A DNA stretch of 64,000 nt from Achromobacter xylosoxidans (lineage in GTDB: Bacteria > Pseudomonadota > Gammaproteobacteria > Burkholderiales > Burkholderiaceae_B): the NCBI RefSeq assembly GCF_014490035.1, contig NZ_CP061008.1, positions 5,208,001-5,272,000 on the forward strand, given 5' to 3'. The first letter of the stretch is position 1, and each line of letters starts with the position of its first letter. The notes beneath the pieces were generated by a model. It had not been told where the DNA came from, made no database searches, and saw nothing but the letters and a program-made list of their open reading frames with translations. This document shows positions 19,046-27,524 of the stretch, in pieces. Both the position numbers and the translations under genes were made by a program.

Positions 19046-19564
19046 ATGGAATTTCTTACGACCATTAAGGAACAACTGCCGGATTGGGCCAAGGACATCC
19101 GCCTGAATCTGGACGCCGTGATCGCCCGCTCGACCCTGGCTCCCGAAGATGCCGTCGGCGCCGCCCTGTCCGCTGCCTATGCCGCGCGCAGCCCGGTGCT
19201 GGTCGAAGCCTTCAAGAGCGGCCTGTCGGAAGGCGACGCCAACGCCGCGCTGACGGCCTCTGCCCTCATGGGCATGAACAACACCTGGTATCCCTACGTC
19301 GAAATGACCGGCGACGCCCAACTGAAGAGCCTGCCGGCCCAGTTGCGCATGAACGCCTACGCCACCCACGGCGGCGTGGAGAAGAAGCGCTTCGAGCTGT
19401 TCGCCCTGGTGGCCTCCATCATCGGCAAGTGCCATTTCTGCGTAGCCTCGCACTACGAGAACCTGAAGAACGACGGCCTGTCGACCGAACAGCTGCGCGA
19501 CGCCGGCCGCATTGCCGCCGTGGTCAACGCCGCCGCCCTGGCGCTGGCTGCCCAAGGCAAGTAA
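19046..19564 (+). CDS. ahpD: Alkylhydroperoxidase AhpD
   Basis: A 172-residue all-helical carboxymuconolactone-decarboxylase-family protein. The redox site is CHFC (Cys129 and Cys132) followed by His136, with Glu117 (VEKKRFELF) as the likely proton-relay residue, as in mycobacterial AhpD. It acts as a thiol reductant for AhpC and has weak peroxidase activity of its own. It follows ahpC in the same direction and precedes a strong bidirectional terminator, so ahpC-ahpD is a two-gene unit. Confidence 0.93.
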   Translation: MEFLTTIKEQLPDWAKDIRLNLDAVIARSTLAPEDAVGAALSAAYAARSPVLVEAFKSGLSEGDANAALTASALMGMNNTWYPYVEMTGDAQLKSLPAQLRMNAYATHGGVEKKRFELFALVASIIGKCHFCVASHYENLKNDGLSTEQLRDAGRIAAVVNAAALALAAQGK

Positions 19565-19579
19565 ACGGCCCCGCGCAAT

Positions 19580-19618
19580 AAAAAACCCGCCTGCGGCGCA
19601 TGCCGCAGGCGGGTTTTC
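19580..19618. terminator. Bidirectional terminator after ahpD
   Basis: A 14-bp perfect stem (19584-19597 with 19602-19615; AACCCGCCTGCGGC and its complement) with loop GCAT. It is flanked by A and T runs and sits between the convergent ahpD and DUF4344 genes. Confidence 0.93.
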
Positions 19619-19639
19619 TTATGCAGGGCTGTCGATCGC

Positions 19640-21727
19640 TTATTTCTTCGGCATGCTCGACGTGGTCGGCAGGCCGTTGGCGACCCAGGCCTCGACGCCG
19701 CCGCGGTACCAGTACACGGTCCAGCCCAATGTGCCGGCGCGCAACGCCGCGTTGTAGGCGGAACGATCGTTCATGCCTGCGCCCAGGATCACGACGGGCG
19801 CCTTGCGATCGCCACCGTTGTTCTTCAACAGCCAGGCGTCGAAGCCTTGTTGCAGGTGATCCGTGACGCTGCCGTCCGAACCCGCATCTGTCAGCGGATA
19901 ACCGATGGGCACCGTGTCGCGCAGCCCGCTGGTGTCGACGATCAGGAGATTCTTGTCCTTCTTGATCATCCCGACCAGGTCGGCGGTCGTGATCACCTGG
20001 GCCCGGTAGATCTTGTTGGGCGTCGGCCCCTTGTACGGCGCGGTGAACAGCATGGTCGTGGCGGGCACGCCAAAGTCCTTCAGCTCGTCGATGGCGCTGG
20101 CAGGCAGGCCCTGCCCCGGCGCCGGCTGCTGACGCGGCGGGGCCGAGCCTGGGGCGCCGCCGCCCTGGGCCGCGACCTCGCCGCCCACGGTGCCCATCTC
20201 GATGTCGGAAATCATCACCGCGATGTTTTCGATCAGTTCGTAGCACATGGTGATCGAGCCTTCGCGCGGGCTGTACCAGGCATTGAGCTGGCCGCAGTCC
20301 TTGAACACCACGTTGACCGGGCGCGGCAGCACGTAGCGCTCGCCCAGCAGCTTGATGTTGTTCGAGATCGCTTCGGACAGATTGTTCGCAAACAAGTTGC
20401 CGATCTTGCGCTTGGACGGCTGGAACACCACCTTCACCGGCGCGCCGGGCGCATTCGCCGGCTGCTGGCCTTCGGGCGTCCAGGTGCCCACGCGCGTGTG
20501 AGGCGCCAGGATCTTGTTCCAGGCGCGGTTCTGCTTGTTGAATTCATCCGCGCAACGCGCCCGGGTCCGGTCCTCCAGCCCGACGTGTTTGGCAATGGAC
20601 TCGAACACGGCGGGGTTGCCGCCGTACATGATGCAGAGCATGTTGCGAAAACGCTTCAGGTCGCCAGTGTGCTCGTCTTGCCAGGCCGAGGAGGCGTCGG
20701 CTCCCCTGCGCTCGGCCACCTTGCCGCTGTAGTACCACTGCAAGGCCGCGTACTTTGCCGCGTCCTGCGCCATGGTGTTCACTTCCTTGTTGTCCGACGG
20801 ATACATGGTCGGCTCGACGATCTGCAGCGCCGAGTAGATGTCGACCGCGTCCTCTTCCGCCCCCGTCGAGGGCAGCTCCAGCTCGCCGATCAGGGCGTGC
20901 CCGAACTCGTGCATGAAGATGCTGCGCATGATGCCGATGTACACCGACACGATGCGCATGGTGTCGCCGCCAAAGCGCGGATAGGGACCCTCTCCCGGCA
21001 GGGCCGGGTTGTAGTCGCCGCCGCCCTGTCCAGCGGCCGGAGCCTGCGCCTGGGGCTTTTGCGCCGTGCCCCCGCCTGCGTTGCCGCCGCGCGCGGGCAA
21101 GGTCCCGGCAGCCGCCGGCGCCGCGCCGGATTGGCCGCCAGTCATCGTGATCTTGAAGTCGGCGACGCCGAAGGTGCCTACGTCGTAGGCCATGATGCCC
21201 AGTTCAGAACTCGTGGCGGGCTCATTGCTGACATCCCCGATCTGCTGGCCGTTGACGATGAAACGGGCCGCGCCCGGCAGCTCGACCACTCTGATGCGGT
21301 CGGAACCGTCCAGCTTCGCAATGTTGGGCAGCGACGCGATGTCACGGCGGTTCTGCCCCTGCAGACAGAACAGCAGTGTGTTCTTGTCGGCCGTGAGTTC
21401 GAGCAGGCACAGGCTCTTGTTGGCGCGGTTGCTCAGCGCCACGCCGATGGACGCTTTCGGATTCGGAGACTTGACGACCACATTGACGTCGGTCACCCGG
21501 CCCGATTCCGGCGCCGGCCCGACATTCATGTACAGGGTCTGTTCGCTGTCGGCCTTGTTCGCGTTGTGCAGGGTGAACCATCCATCCTGCACGCCAGCGG
21601 TCCAGCCCTCCAGCATCTGCTGCTTGACCGCACCGGCCAGCGGGCCCAACTGCTGCTCGTACTGCGCATGCGCGGGCAGGCTTACCGCGCTGAAGATGGA
21701 AGCCAGGGCGATGCCACGTAAATGCAT
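19640..21727 (-). CDS. Exported DUF4344 metallopeptidase fused to a rhodanese-like domain
   Basis: A 695-residue protein. Residues 1-21 are a signal peptide ending PAHA. Residues 22-195 form a beta-rich domain. Residues 200-250 are a Gly/Ala/Pro/Gln linker. From about 255 comes a DUF4344-type putative metallopeptidase with the zinc motif HEFGH (273-277). The last 130 residues (about 560-690) resemble a rhodanese domain (NLLIVDTSGLRDTVPIGYP, ending VYWYRGGVEAWVANGLP). The rhodanese catalytic Cys position reads GAGMNDRS, so the Cys is replaced by Ala near 650 and sulfur transfer is not expected. The gene faces ahpCD across a shared terminator. Its substrate and location (periplasmic or secreted) are unknown. 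Confidence 0.8.
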   Translation of the reverse strand: MHLRGIALASIFSAVSLPAHAQYEQQLGPLAGAVKQQMLEGWTAGVQDGWFTLHNANKADSEQTLYMNVGPAPESGRVTDVNVVVKSPNPKASIGVALSNRANKSLCLLELTADKNTLLFCLQGQNRRDIASLPNIAKLDGSDRIRVVELPGAARFIVNGQQIGDVSNEPATSSELGIMAYDVGTFGVADFKITMTGGQSGAAPAAAGTLPARGGNAGGGTAQKPQAQAPAAGQGGGDYNPALPGEGPYPRFGGDTMRIVSVYIGIMRSIFMHEFGHALIGELELPSTGAEEDAVDIYSALQIVEPTMYPSDNKEVNTMAQDAAKYAALQWYYSGKVAERRGADASSAWQDEHTGDLKRFRNMLCIMYGGNPAVFESIAKHVGLEDRTRARCADEFNKQNRAWNKILAPHTRVGTWTPEGQQPANAPGAPVKVVFQPSKRKIGNLFANNLSEAISNNIKLLGERYVLPRPVNVVFKDCGQLNAWYSPREGSITMCYELIENIAVMISDIEMGTVGGEVAAQGGGAPGSAPPRQQPAPGQGLPASAIDELKDFGVPATTMLFTAPYKGPTPNKIYRAQVITTADLVGMIKKDKNLLIVDTSGLRDTVPIGYPLTDAGSDGSVTDHLQQGFDAWLLKNNGGDRKAPVVILGAGMNDRSAYNAALRAGTLGWTVYWYRGGVEAWVANGLPTTSSMPKK

Positions 21728-21872
21728 CCGAATGTCTCAGTAGTCGAATTGAAGTAGCGCAGAATATGCCAGATCAATTCGACCCGCTTATTCATTTGTT
21801 AAAGATGTATCCAAACTAAATGAACAGCGGAAAAGCGCATTCGGCCGTGGTGCCGCGGAACCCTCGCGCGAG

Positions 21873-22364
21873 CTAGGAAGCCGCGCGCGCCAGCAAGGCC
21901 ACCACCGTCGCCGCGATGCCTTCCTTGCGGCCCAGGTACCCCAGGCCCTCGTTGGTCTTGGCCTTGATGTTGACCTCGGTCTCGGCCAGCCCGGTATCCG
22001 CGGCGATGTTCTTCACCATGGCCGGCGCGTGCGGACCGATCTTGGGCGCCTGCGCGTGCAGCGTGGCGTCGATGTTCACTGGCGTCCAGCCAGCGGCGCG
22101 CACGCGCGCCATGGCCTCGCGCAGCAGCACGCGGCTATCGGCGCCCTTGAAGGCCGGGTCGGTATCCGGAAAGTGCCGGCCGATATCGCCCAGGCCGGCG
22201 GCGCCCAGCAGCGCGTCGGTAATGGCGTGCAGCAGCACGTCCGCGTCCGAATGCCCCAGCAAGCCATGCGTGTGGGGGATCGTGACGCCGCCGATGATCA
22301 ACGGGCGCCCCTCGACCAGCGCATGCACGTCGAAACCCTGGCCGACGCGGAAAGGAATACTCAT
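21873..22364 (-). CDS. ispF: 2-C-methyl-D-erythritol 2,4-cyclodiphosphate synthase IspF
   Basis: A 163-residue enzyme of the MEP isoprenoid pathway. It cyclises CDP-ME 2-phosphate to MEcPP with release of CMP. Metal ligands Asp12, His14 (GQGFDVHAL) and His46 ([10 protein letters not shown]) are present, as are the family signatures [13 protein letters not shown] and [15 protein letters not shown]. The ATG at 22364 overlaps the ispD stop as ATGA; an in-frame ATG two codons earlier (22370) is possible. It forms a two-gene operon with ispD. Confidence 0.96.
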   Translation of the reverse strand: MSIPFRVGQGFDVHALVEGRPLIIGGVTIPHTHGLLGHSDADVLLHAITDALLGAAGLGDIGRHFPDTDPAFKGADSRVLLREAMARVRAAGWTPVNIDATLHAQAPKIGPHAPAMVKNIAADTGLAETEVNIKAKTNEGLGYLGRKEGIAATVVALLARAAS

Positions 22365-23044
22365 AGCCATTTTTCCATCAGTTCGAAATCGTCCGGCCAT
22401 GTCACCTTGAAATTGCGCATGGCGCCGGGCACCAGCAGCGGCGCGTAACCTGCCGCCTCGATGGCCGAGGCCTCGTCGGTGACGGCCGCGCCGCTCACGG
22501 AGGCCGCCGTCAGCGCATCGCGCAGCACGCCGGCCCGGAACATCTGCGGGGTCTGCGCCAGCCACAGGCCGTTGCGGTCCAGCGTGCGCTCCACGCGCTC
22601 GTGGCCGCCCTTGACGGTGTCCGCCACGGGCAGCGCCAACAGGCCACCCACGGGGTCCGCCAGGCAGGCGTCGATCAGCCGGCCCAGCGCGGCCGCAGGC
22701 AGCCCAGGGCGCGCAGCATCGTGCACCAGCACCCAGGTATCGTCGGCCACGCCGCTGTCGGCCAGCGCACCCGCCACGGTATCCGCACGCGTCGCGCCGC
22801 CGCAGGCGCGCCACACGGTGCGCGGCAGGCCGGCCAGCGCCGCATCCACCCAGCCGTCGCCGGGCGTCACGGCCACCCGCACCTGCGAGATGCGTTCATC
22901 GGCCAGCAACGCGCATACTGCGTGGCGCAGCATGGGCTGTCCAGACAGCGGACGGTATTGCTTGGGCACGGTTTCATGCCCGGGCCGGCTGGCGCGGGCC
23001 CCTACGCCCGCAGCGGGCACGATTGCAATGAGGGAGGCAGACAT
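22361..23044 (-). CDS. ispD: 2-C-methyl-D-erythritol 4-phosphate cytidylyltransferase IspD
   Basis: A 227-residue nucleotidyltransferase of the MEP pathway. It makes CDP-ME from MEP and CTP. The CTP-binding opening [12 protein letters not shown] (about 7-18) is followed by [31 protein letters not shown] and VADTVKGG mark the active site. Its start lies only 29 bp from the divergent mfd start, with TATAAA on this strand at 23061-23056. The transcript therefore probably has almost no 5' leader, and no ribosome binding site is visible. Confidence 0.96.
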   Translation of the reverse strand: MSASLIAIVPAAGVGARASRPGHETVPKQYRPLSGQPMLRHAVCALLADERISQVRVAVTPGDGWVDAALAGLPRTVWRACGGATRADTVAGALADSGVADDTWVLVHDAARPGLPAAALGRLIDACLADPVGGLLALPVADTVKGGHERVERTLDRNGLWLAQTPQMFRAGVLRDALTAASVSGAAVTDEASAIEAAGYAPLLVPGAMRNFKVTWPDDFELMEKWL

Positions 23045-23055
23045 GGTGCGGTGAT

Positions 23056-23063
23056 TTTATAAT
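23056..23063. promoter_or_regulatory. Overlapping divergent -10 boxes for ispD and mfd
   Basis: TATAAT on the plus strand (23058-23063) is a perfect -10 box, and TTTATA (23056-23061) reads TATAAA on the minus strand. The predicted start points fall within about 5 bases of both initiation codons. The -35 regions would lie inside the opposite genes and are not well conserved. Confidence 0.5.
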
Positions 23064-23073
23064 CTTCCGCTTG

Positions 23074-26000
23074 ATGCCTGCTTCCAGCCTGATGCCAGCC
23101 CCCTCCGCCCCCGCTACCTTCGCGCCTCCCGTCCCCGCCACGGCCCCCACTCTGTCCGCGCTGAAGGCCGGCGCGCGCTATGCGCAGCCGCGCCCGCCAG
23201 GGTCCGGCGACGCCTGGCTGCTGGCGGATCTGGCGCGGCAGGCCTCGGCGCCGCTGGTCATCCTGACCGCCGAGCCGGTCGAGGCCCAGCGCCTGGCCGA
23301 GGAAATCCAGCTGTTCGCCCCGGACCTGCGGGTGCGCCAGTTGCCCGACTGGGAAACGCTGCCCTACGACGCCTTCTCGCCGCACCAGGACCTGATTTCG
23401 GAACGCCTGCACACGCTGCACTCGCTGATGACCAAGTCGGTGGACGTGCTGACCGTGCCGATCACCACGGCGCTGTACCGGCTGGCGCCGCCCTCTTTCC
23501 TTGCGGCCTACACCTTTTCCTTCAAGCAGAAGGACAAGCTCAACGAAGCCGCGCTGCGCGCCCAGCTGACCCTGGCCAACTACAACCACGTCACCCAGGT
23601 GACGGCGCCCGGCGAGTTCTGCCTGCGCGGCGGCCTGATCGACCTGTTCCCCATGGGCTCGGTGGTGCCCTACCGCCTGGACCTGTTCGACGACGAGATC
23701 GAGACCATCCGCAGCTTCGACGTGGACACGCAGCGCAGCCTGTACCCGGTGCGCGAAGTGCAGCTGCTGCCCGGCCGCGAATTCCCGATGGACGAAGACG
23801 CGCGCAACCGCTTCCGGGCGCGCTTCCGTGAAGTCTTCGAAGGCGATCCTTCGCGCGCCTTGCCTTACAAGGACATCGGCAACGGCATTCCGTTCGCCGG
23901 CGTCGAGTACTACCTGCCGCTCTTCTTCGAGGAAACGGCGACCCTGTTCGACTACCTGACGCAAGGCACGGTCACCGTCACCGTAGGCGACATCGACGAT
24001 GCCATCCAGCGCTTCAACCAGGACACCTCCAGCCGCTACGGCTTCCTCAAGAGCGACCGCGAACGGCCGGTGCTGCCGCCGTCCGAACTGTTCCTGGACA
24101 ACGAGACGCTCTACGCGCGGCTGAAGGACTTCCGTCGCCTGTCGCTGACCGCCGGCCAGCCGCACCCGGACTTCCGCGCGGCGCCTGATGTGAGCGTGGC
24201 GCGGCGTTCTGAAGATCCCATCGCCAAGCTGCGCGCGCTGGTGCAGGCCGGCCAGACACGCGTGCTGCTGTGCGCCGACTCCGCCGGCCGGCGCGAGACC
24301 CTGGTGCAGATGCTCAACGAGTTCGGCGTCACACCGGACGCACAGCCCGACACCATCGAAGCCTTCCTCGCCTCGGACGCCCATTTCGGCATCGTCGCCG
24401 CGCCGCTGTCCACCGGCTTCGGGCTGCCCCAGGCCAATCTGGCCTTCCTCACCGAAAACGACCTGTACCCGGGCCTGGCCACCACCGGCCGCCGCGGCAA
24501 GCGCGACCAGGAACGCGCCAGCAACGTCGAAGCCATGGTGCGCGACCTGTCCGAGCTGCGTGCAGGCGACCCCGTGGTCCATGCGCAGCACGGCATCGGC
24601 CGCTACCACGGCCTGGTCAACATGGACATGGGCGAAGGCGGGATGGAATTCCTGCATCTGGAGTACGCCAACGGCAGCACGCTGTACGTGCCGGTGTCGC
24701 AGCTGCACGTGATCGCCCGCTACAGCGGCGCCGATCCGGAAGCCGCGCCCCTGCACCAGCTGGGCTCCGGCCAATGGGACAAGGCGCGCCGCAAGGCCGC
24801 CCGCCAGGTCCGCGACACCGCCGCCGAGCTGCTGGCGCTGTACGCCCAGCGCGCCGCGCGCGAAGGCTACGCCTTCAACCTGCCGCTCAACGACTACCAG
24901 GCCTTCGCCGAGGGCTTCGGCTTCGAGGAAACAGCCGACCAGGCCGCCGCCATCGAGGCCGTCATCGCCGACATGACCTCCGGCCGCCCCATGGACCGCC
25001 TGGTCTGCGGCGACGTGGGCTTCGGCAAGACCGAGGTCGCGCTGCGCGCCGCCTTCCTGGCCGTGGCCAACGGCAAGCAGGTCGCCCTGCTCTGCCCCAC
25101 CACGCTGCTGGCCGAACAACATGCGCAGACCTTCTCCGACCGCTTCGCCGACTGGCCCGTGAAGGTCGTGGAGCTGTCGCGCTTCCGCTCGGCCAAGGAA
25201 GTTTCCGCCGCCATCGAAGGCATCAACGACGGCCGCGTGGACATCGTCATCGGCACCCACAAGATCCTGTCCAAGGACGTGAAATTCAAGCGCCTGGGCC
25301 TGGTCATCATCGACGAGGAACACCGCTTCGGCGTGCGCCAGAAGGAAGCCTTGAAGGCGCTGCGCGCCGAGGTCGACGTGCTGACGCTGACCGCCACGCC
25401 CATTCCGCGCACGCTGGGCATGTCGCTGGAAGGCATCCGCGACTTCTCCGTCATCGCCACCGCGCCGCAAAAGCGCCTGGCCATCAAGACCTTCGTGCGG
25501 CGCGAGGACGGCAGCACCCTGCGCGAAGCGCTCTTGCGCGAACTCAAGCGCGGCGGCCAGTGCTATTTCCTGCACAACGAAGTCGAGACCATCCACAACC
25601 GCCGCGCCCGCCTGGAAGAACTGGTGCCCGAGGCCCGCATCGCCGTGGTCCATGGCCAGATGCCCGAGCGCGAGCTGGAACAGGTGATGAAGGGCTTCTA
25701 CCAACAGCGCTACAACGTGCTGTTGTGCACCACCATCATCGAAACCGGCATCGACGTGCCCAGTGCCAACACCATTGTGATCCACCGCGCCGACCGCTTC
25801 GGGCTGGCCCAACTGCACCAGCTGCGCGGCCGGGTCGGGCGCTCGCACCACCAGGCCTACGCCTACCTGCTGACGCCCGGCGAGGACGCCATCACCAACA
25901 ACGCCAAGAAGCGCCTGGAAGCCATCCAGGCCATGGAAGAGCTGGGTTCGGGCTTCTACCTGGCCATGCATGACCTGGAGATCCGCGGCACGGGCGAAGT

Positions 26001-26556
26001 GCTGGGCGATTCGCAGTCCGGCAACATCCAGGAAGTGGGCTTCTCGATGTACAACGAGATGCTCAACGAAGCCGTGCGCGCGCTGCGCGCCGGCGAAGAA
26101 CCCGACCTGGACGCGCCCTTCAACCTGGCCTGCGAAGTCAACCTGCACGCCCCGGCGCTGCTGCCGTCCGACTATTGCGCCGACGTCCATGCGCGCCTGG
26201 GCATCTACAAGCGCCTGGCGCACGCCGCGGACGAAGACGACCTGATCCACATCCAGGAAGAACTGATCGACCGCTTCGGCAAGCTGCCCGAGGCCGCGCA
26301 GACGCTGCTCGCCACGCACCGCCTGCGCCTGGCCGCCCAGCCCCTGGGCATCGTCAAGATCGACGCCAGCGAAACCCAGGCGCTGCTGCAATTCGGCCCC
26401 AAGACCTCGGTCGACCCCGGCAAGATCATCGAACTCGTGCAGCGCCAGCGTCACATCAAACTGGCGGGACAGGATAAATTGCGGGTTGAGATCAAGGCCG
26501 CGCAGATTCCGGCCCGCGCCGACGCCGTGCGCGCCGTGCTGCGCGCCTTGAAGTAA
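23074..26556 (+). CDS. mfd: Transcription-repair coupling factor Mfd
   Basis: A protein of 1160 residues, the normal length for Mfd. It removes RNA polymerase stalled at DNA lesions and recruits UvrA. Domains in order: the UvrB-homologous region (about 30-350), the RNA polymerase interaction domain (AGDPVVHAQHGIGRYHG, about 500-560), the RecG-like translocase with Walker A GDVGFGKT (646-653) and DEEH (747-750), and the C-terminal TRCF domain. The ATG at 23074 is taken as start; a TTG precedes it directly. A TATAAT box ends 10 bases upstream, so the message may be leaderless. serB follows 22 bp later. Confidence 0.97.
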   Translation: MPASSLMPAPSAPATFAPPVPATAPTLSALKAGARYAQPRPPGSGDAWLLADLARQASAPLVILTAEPVEAQRLAEEIQLFAPDLRVRQLPDWETLPYDAFSPHQDLISERLHTLHSLMTKSVDVLTVPITTALYRLAPPSFLAAYTFSFKQKDKLNEAALRAQLTLANYNHVTQVTAPGEFCLRGGLIDLFPMGSVVPYRLDLFDDEIETIRSFDVDTQRSLYPVREVQLLPGREFPMDEDARNRFRARFREVFEGDPSRALPYKDIGNGIPFAGVEYYLPLFFEETATLFDYLTQGTVTVTVGDIDDAIQRFNQDTSSRYGFLKSDRERPVLPPSELFLDNETLYARLKDFRRLSLTAGQPHPDFRAAPDVSVARRSEDPIAKLRALVQAGQTRVLLCADSAGRRETLVQMLNEFGVTPDAQPDTIEAFLASDAHFGIVAAPLSTGFGLPQANLAFLTENDLYPGLATTGRRGKRDQERASNVEAMVRDLSELRAGDPVVHAQHGIGRYHGLVNMDMGEGGMEFLHLEYANGSTLYVPVSQLHVIARYSGADPEAAPLHQLGSGQWDKARRKAARQVRDTAAELLALYAQRAAREGYAFNLPLNDYQAFAEGFGFEETADQAAAIEAVIADMTSGRPMDRLVCGDVGFGKTEVALRAAFLAVANGKQVALLCPTTLLAEQHAQTFSDRFADWPVKVVELSRFRSAKEVSAAIEGINDGRVDIVIGTHKILSKDVKFKRLGLVIIDEEHRFGVRQKEALKALRAEVDVLTLTATPIPRTLGMSLEGIRDFSVIATAPQKRLAIKTFVRREDGSTLREALLRELKRGGQCYFLHNEVETIHNRRARLEELVPEARIAVVHGQMPERELEQVMKGFYQQRYNVLLCTTIIETGIDVPSANTIVIHRADRFGLAQLHQLRGRVGRSHHQAYAYLLTPGEDAITNNAKKRLEAIQAMEELGSGFYLAMHDLEIRGTGEVLGDSQSGNIQEVGFSMYNEMLNEAVRALRAGEEPDLDAPFNLACEVNLHAPALLPSDYCADVHARLGIYKRLAHAADEDDLIHIQEELIDRFGKLPEAAQTLLATHRLRLAAQPLGIVKIDASETQALLQFGPKTSVDPGKIIELVQRQRHIKLAGQDKLRVEIKAAQIPARADAVRAVLRALK

Positions 26557-26578
26557 CCGTCAAACCACACTGATTTTT

Positions 26579-27436
26579 ATGACTACCCATCACCTTGTCG
26601 TCCAATCCCCCGGCCTGACCGTGGAACACGCCGAACAGCTGGCAGCCCTGGCCCAGGCGCAAGGCGTCGCACGCATCAGCGCCACCGCCGCCCGCCTGCT
26701 CGACGTACAACACGACGATGCCACCCGCGCCGAGGTCGTCGGCTGGGCCGAACGCCACGGCGTCGACACCGCCTTCCTGTCCGCCGGCCTGAAGCTGTCG
26801 GGATGCAAGGTGCTGGCCATGGACATGGACTCCACGCTGATCAACATCGAATGCATCGACGAGATCGCCGGCGTGGCGGGCCTGAAGGACAAGGTCTCCG
26901 AAATCACCGAGGCCGCGATGCGCGGCGAGATCAAGGACTTCTCCGAAAGCCTGCGCCGCCGCGTCGCCCTGCTCGAAGGCGTGCCGGCCGATGCGCTGGA
27001 ACAGGTCTATACGGAAAAGCTGCGCCTGAATCCCGGCGCCGAACGCCTGATTTCCACCGCCCAGGCCGCCGGCATCAAGGTGCTGCTGGTCTCCGGCGGC
27101 TTCACCTTCTTCACCGAACGCCTGCGCCAGCGCCTGAACCTGGACAGCGCGCACGCCAACACCCTGGAAATCGCCAACGGTGTGCTGACCGGCAAGGTCC
27201 TGGGCGACATCCTCGACGCCGACGCCAAGGAAGCCCACCTGCGCGAGTTCGCCCGCCAGCACGGCGCCTCCCAGGAGCAGATCATCGCCATGGGCGACGG
27301 CGCCAACGACCTGAAGATGCTGGGCATCGCCGGCTTCCCCGTCGCCTACCACGCCAAGCCGCTGGTGCGTCAGCAGACGCGCTACGCGCTGAATGTGTCG
27401 GGACTGGACGGGGTGCTGAACTGGTTCGAGAGCTGA
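26579..27436 (+). CDS. serB: Phosphoserine phosphatase SerB
   Basis: A 285-residue HAD-superfamily phosphatase making L-serine from phosphoserine. The nucleophile motif DMDST places Asp82 and Asp84. Motif II is LLVSGGFTFF and motif III is GDGANDLKML with a preceding Lys. The N-terminal 75 residues form a regulatory region like that of E. coli SerB. No Shine-Dalgarno sequence is visible before the ATG, so expression may depend on coupling to mfd. A terminator follows. Confidence 0.95.
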   Translation: MTTHHLVVQSPGLTVEHAEQLAALAQAQGVARISATAARLLDVQHDDATRAEVVGWAERHGVDTAFLSAGLKLSGCKVLAMDMDSTLINIECIDEIAGVAGLKDKVSEITEAAMRGEIKDFSESLRRRVALLEGVPADALEQVYTEKLRLNPGAERLISTAQAAGIKVLLVSGGFTFFTERLRQRLNLDSAHANTLEIANGVLTGKVLGDILDADAKEAHLREFARQHGASQEQIIAMGDGANDLKMLGIAGFPVAYHAKPLVRQQTRYALNVSGLDGVLNWFES

Positions 27437-27481
27437 ACGCGTCACGCCCGGCGCCTGTGCCTGCAGCCGGCGGGCGAGCAT

Positions 27482-27510
27482 GAAAAAAGCCACCTCGCGG
27501 TGGCTTTTTC
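27482..27510. terminator. Bidirectional terminator between serB and the TonB receptor gene
   Basis: Stem GCCACC (27489-27494) / GGTGGC (27499-27504) with loop TCGC, extended by A5/T5. It lies between convergent genes and can work on both strands. Confidence 0.88.
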
Positions 27511-27524
27511 ATTGCAGCGGCGTA

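Noticed and set aside
23002-26454. A 1150-codon open frame antisense to mfd
   Set aside because: Shadow of the mfd reading frame, with no recognisable domain.
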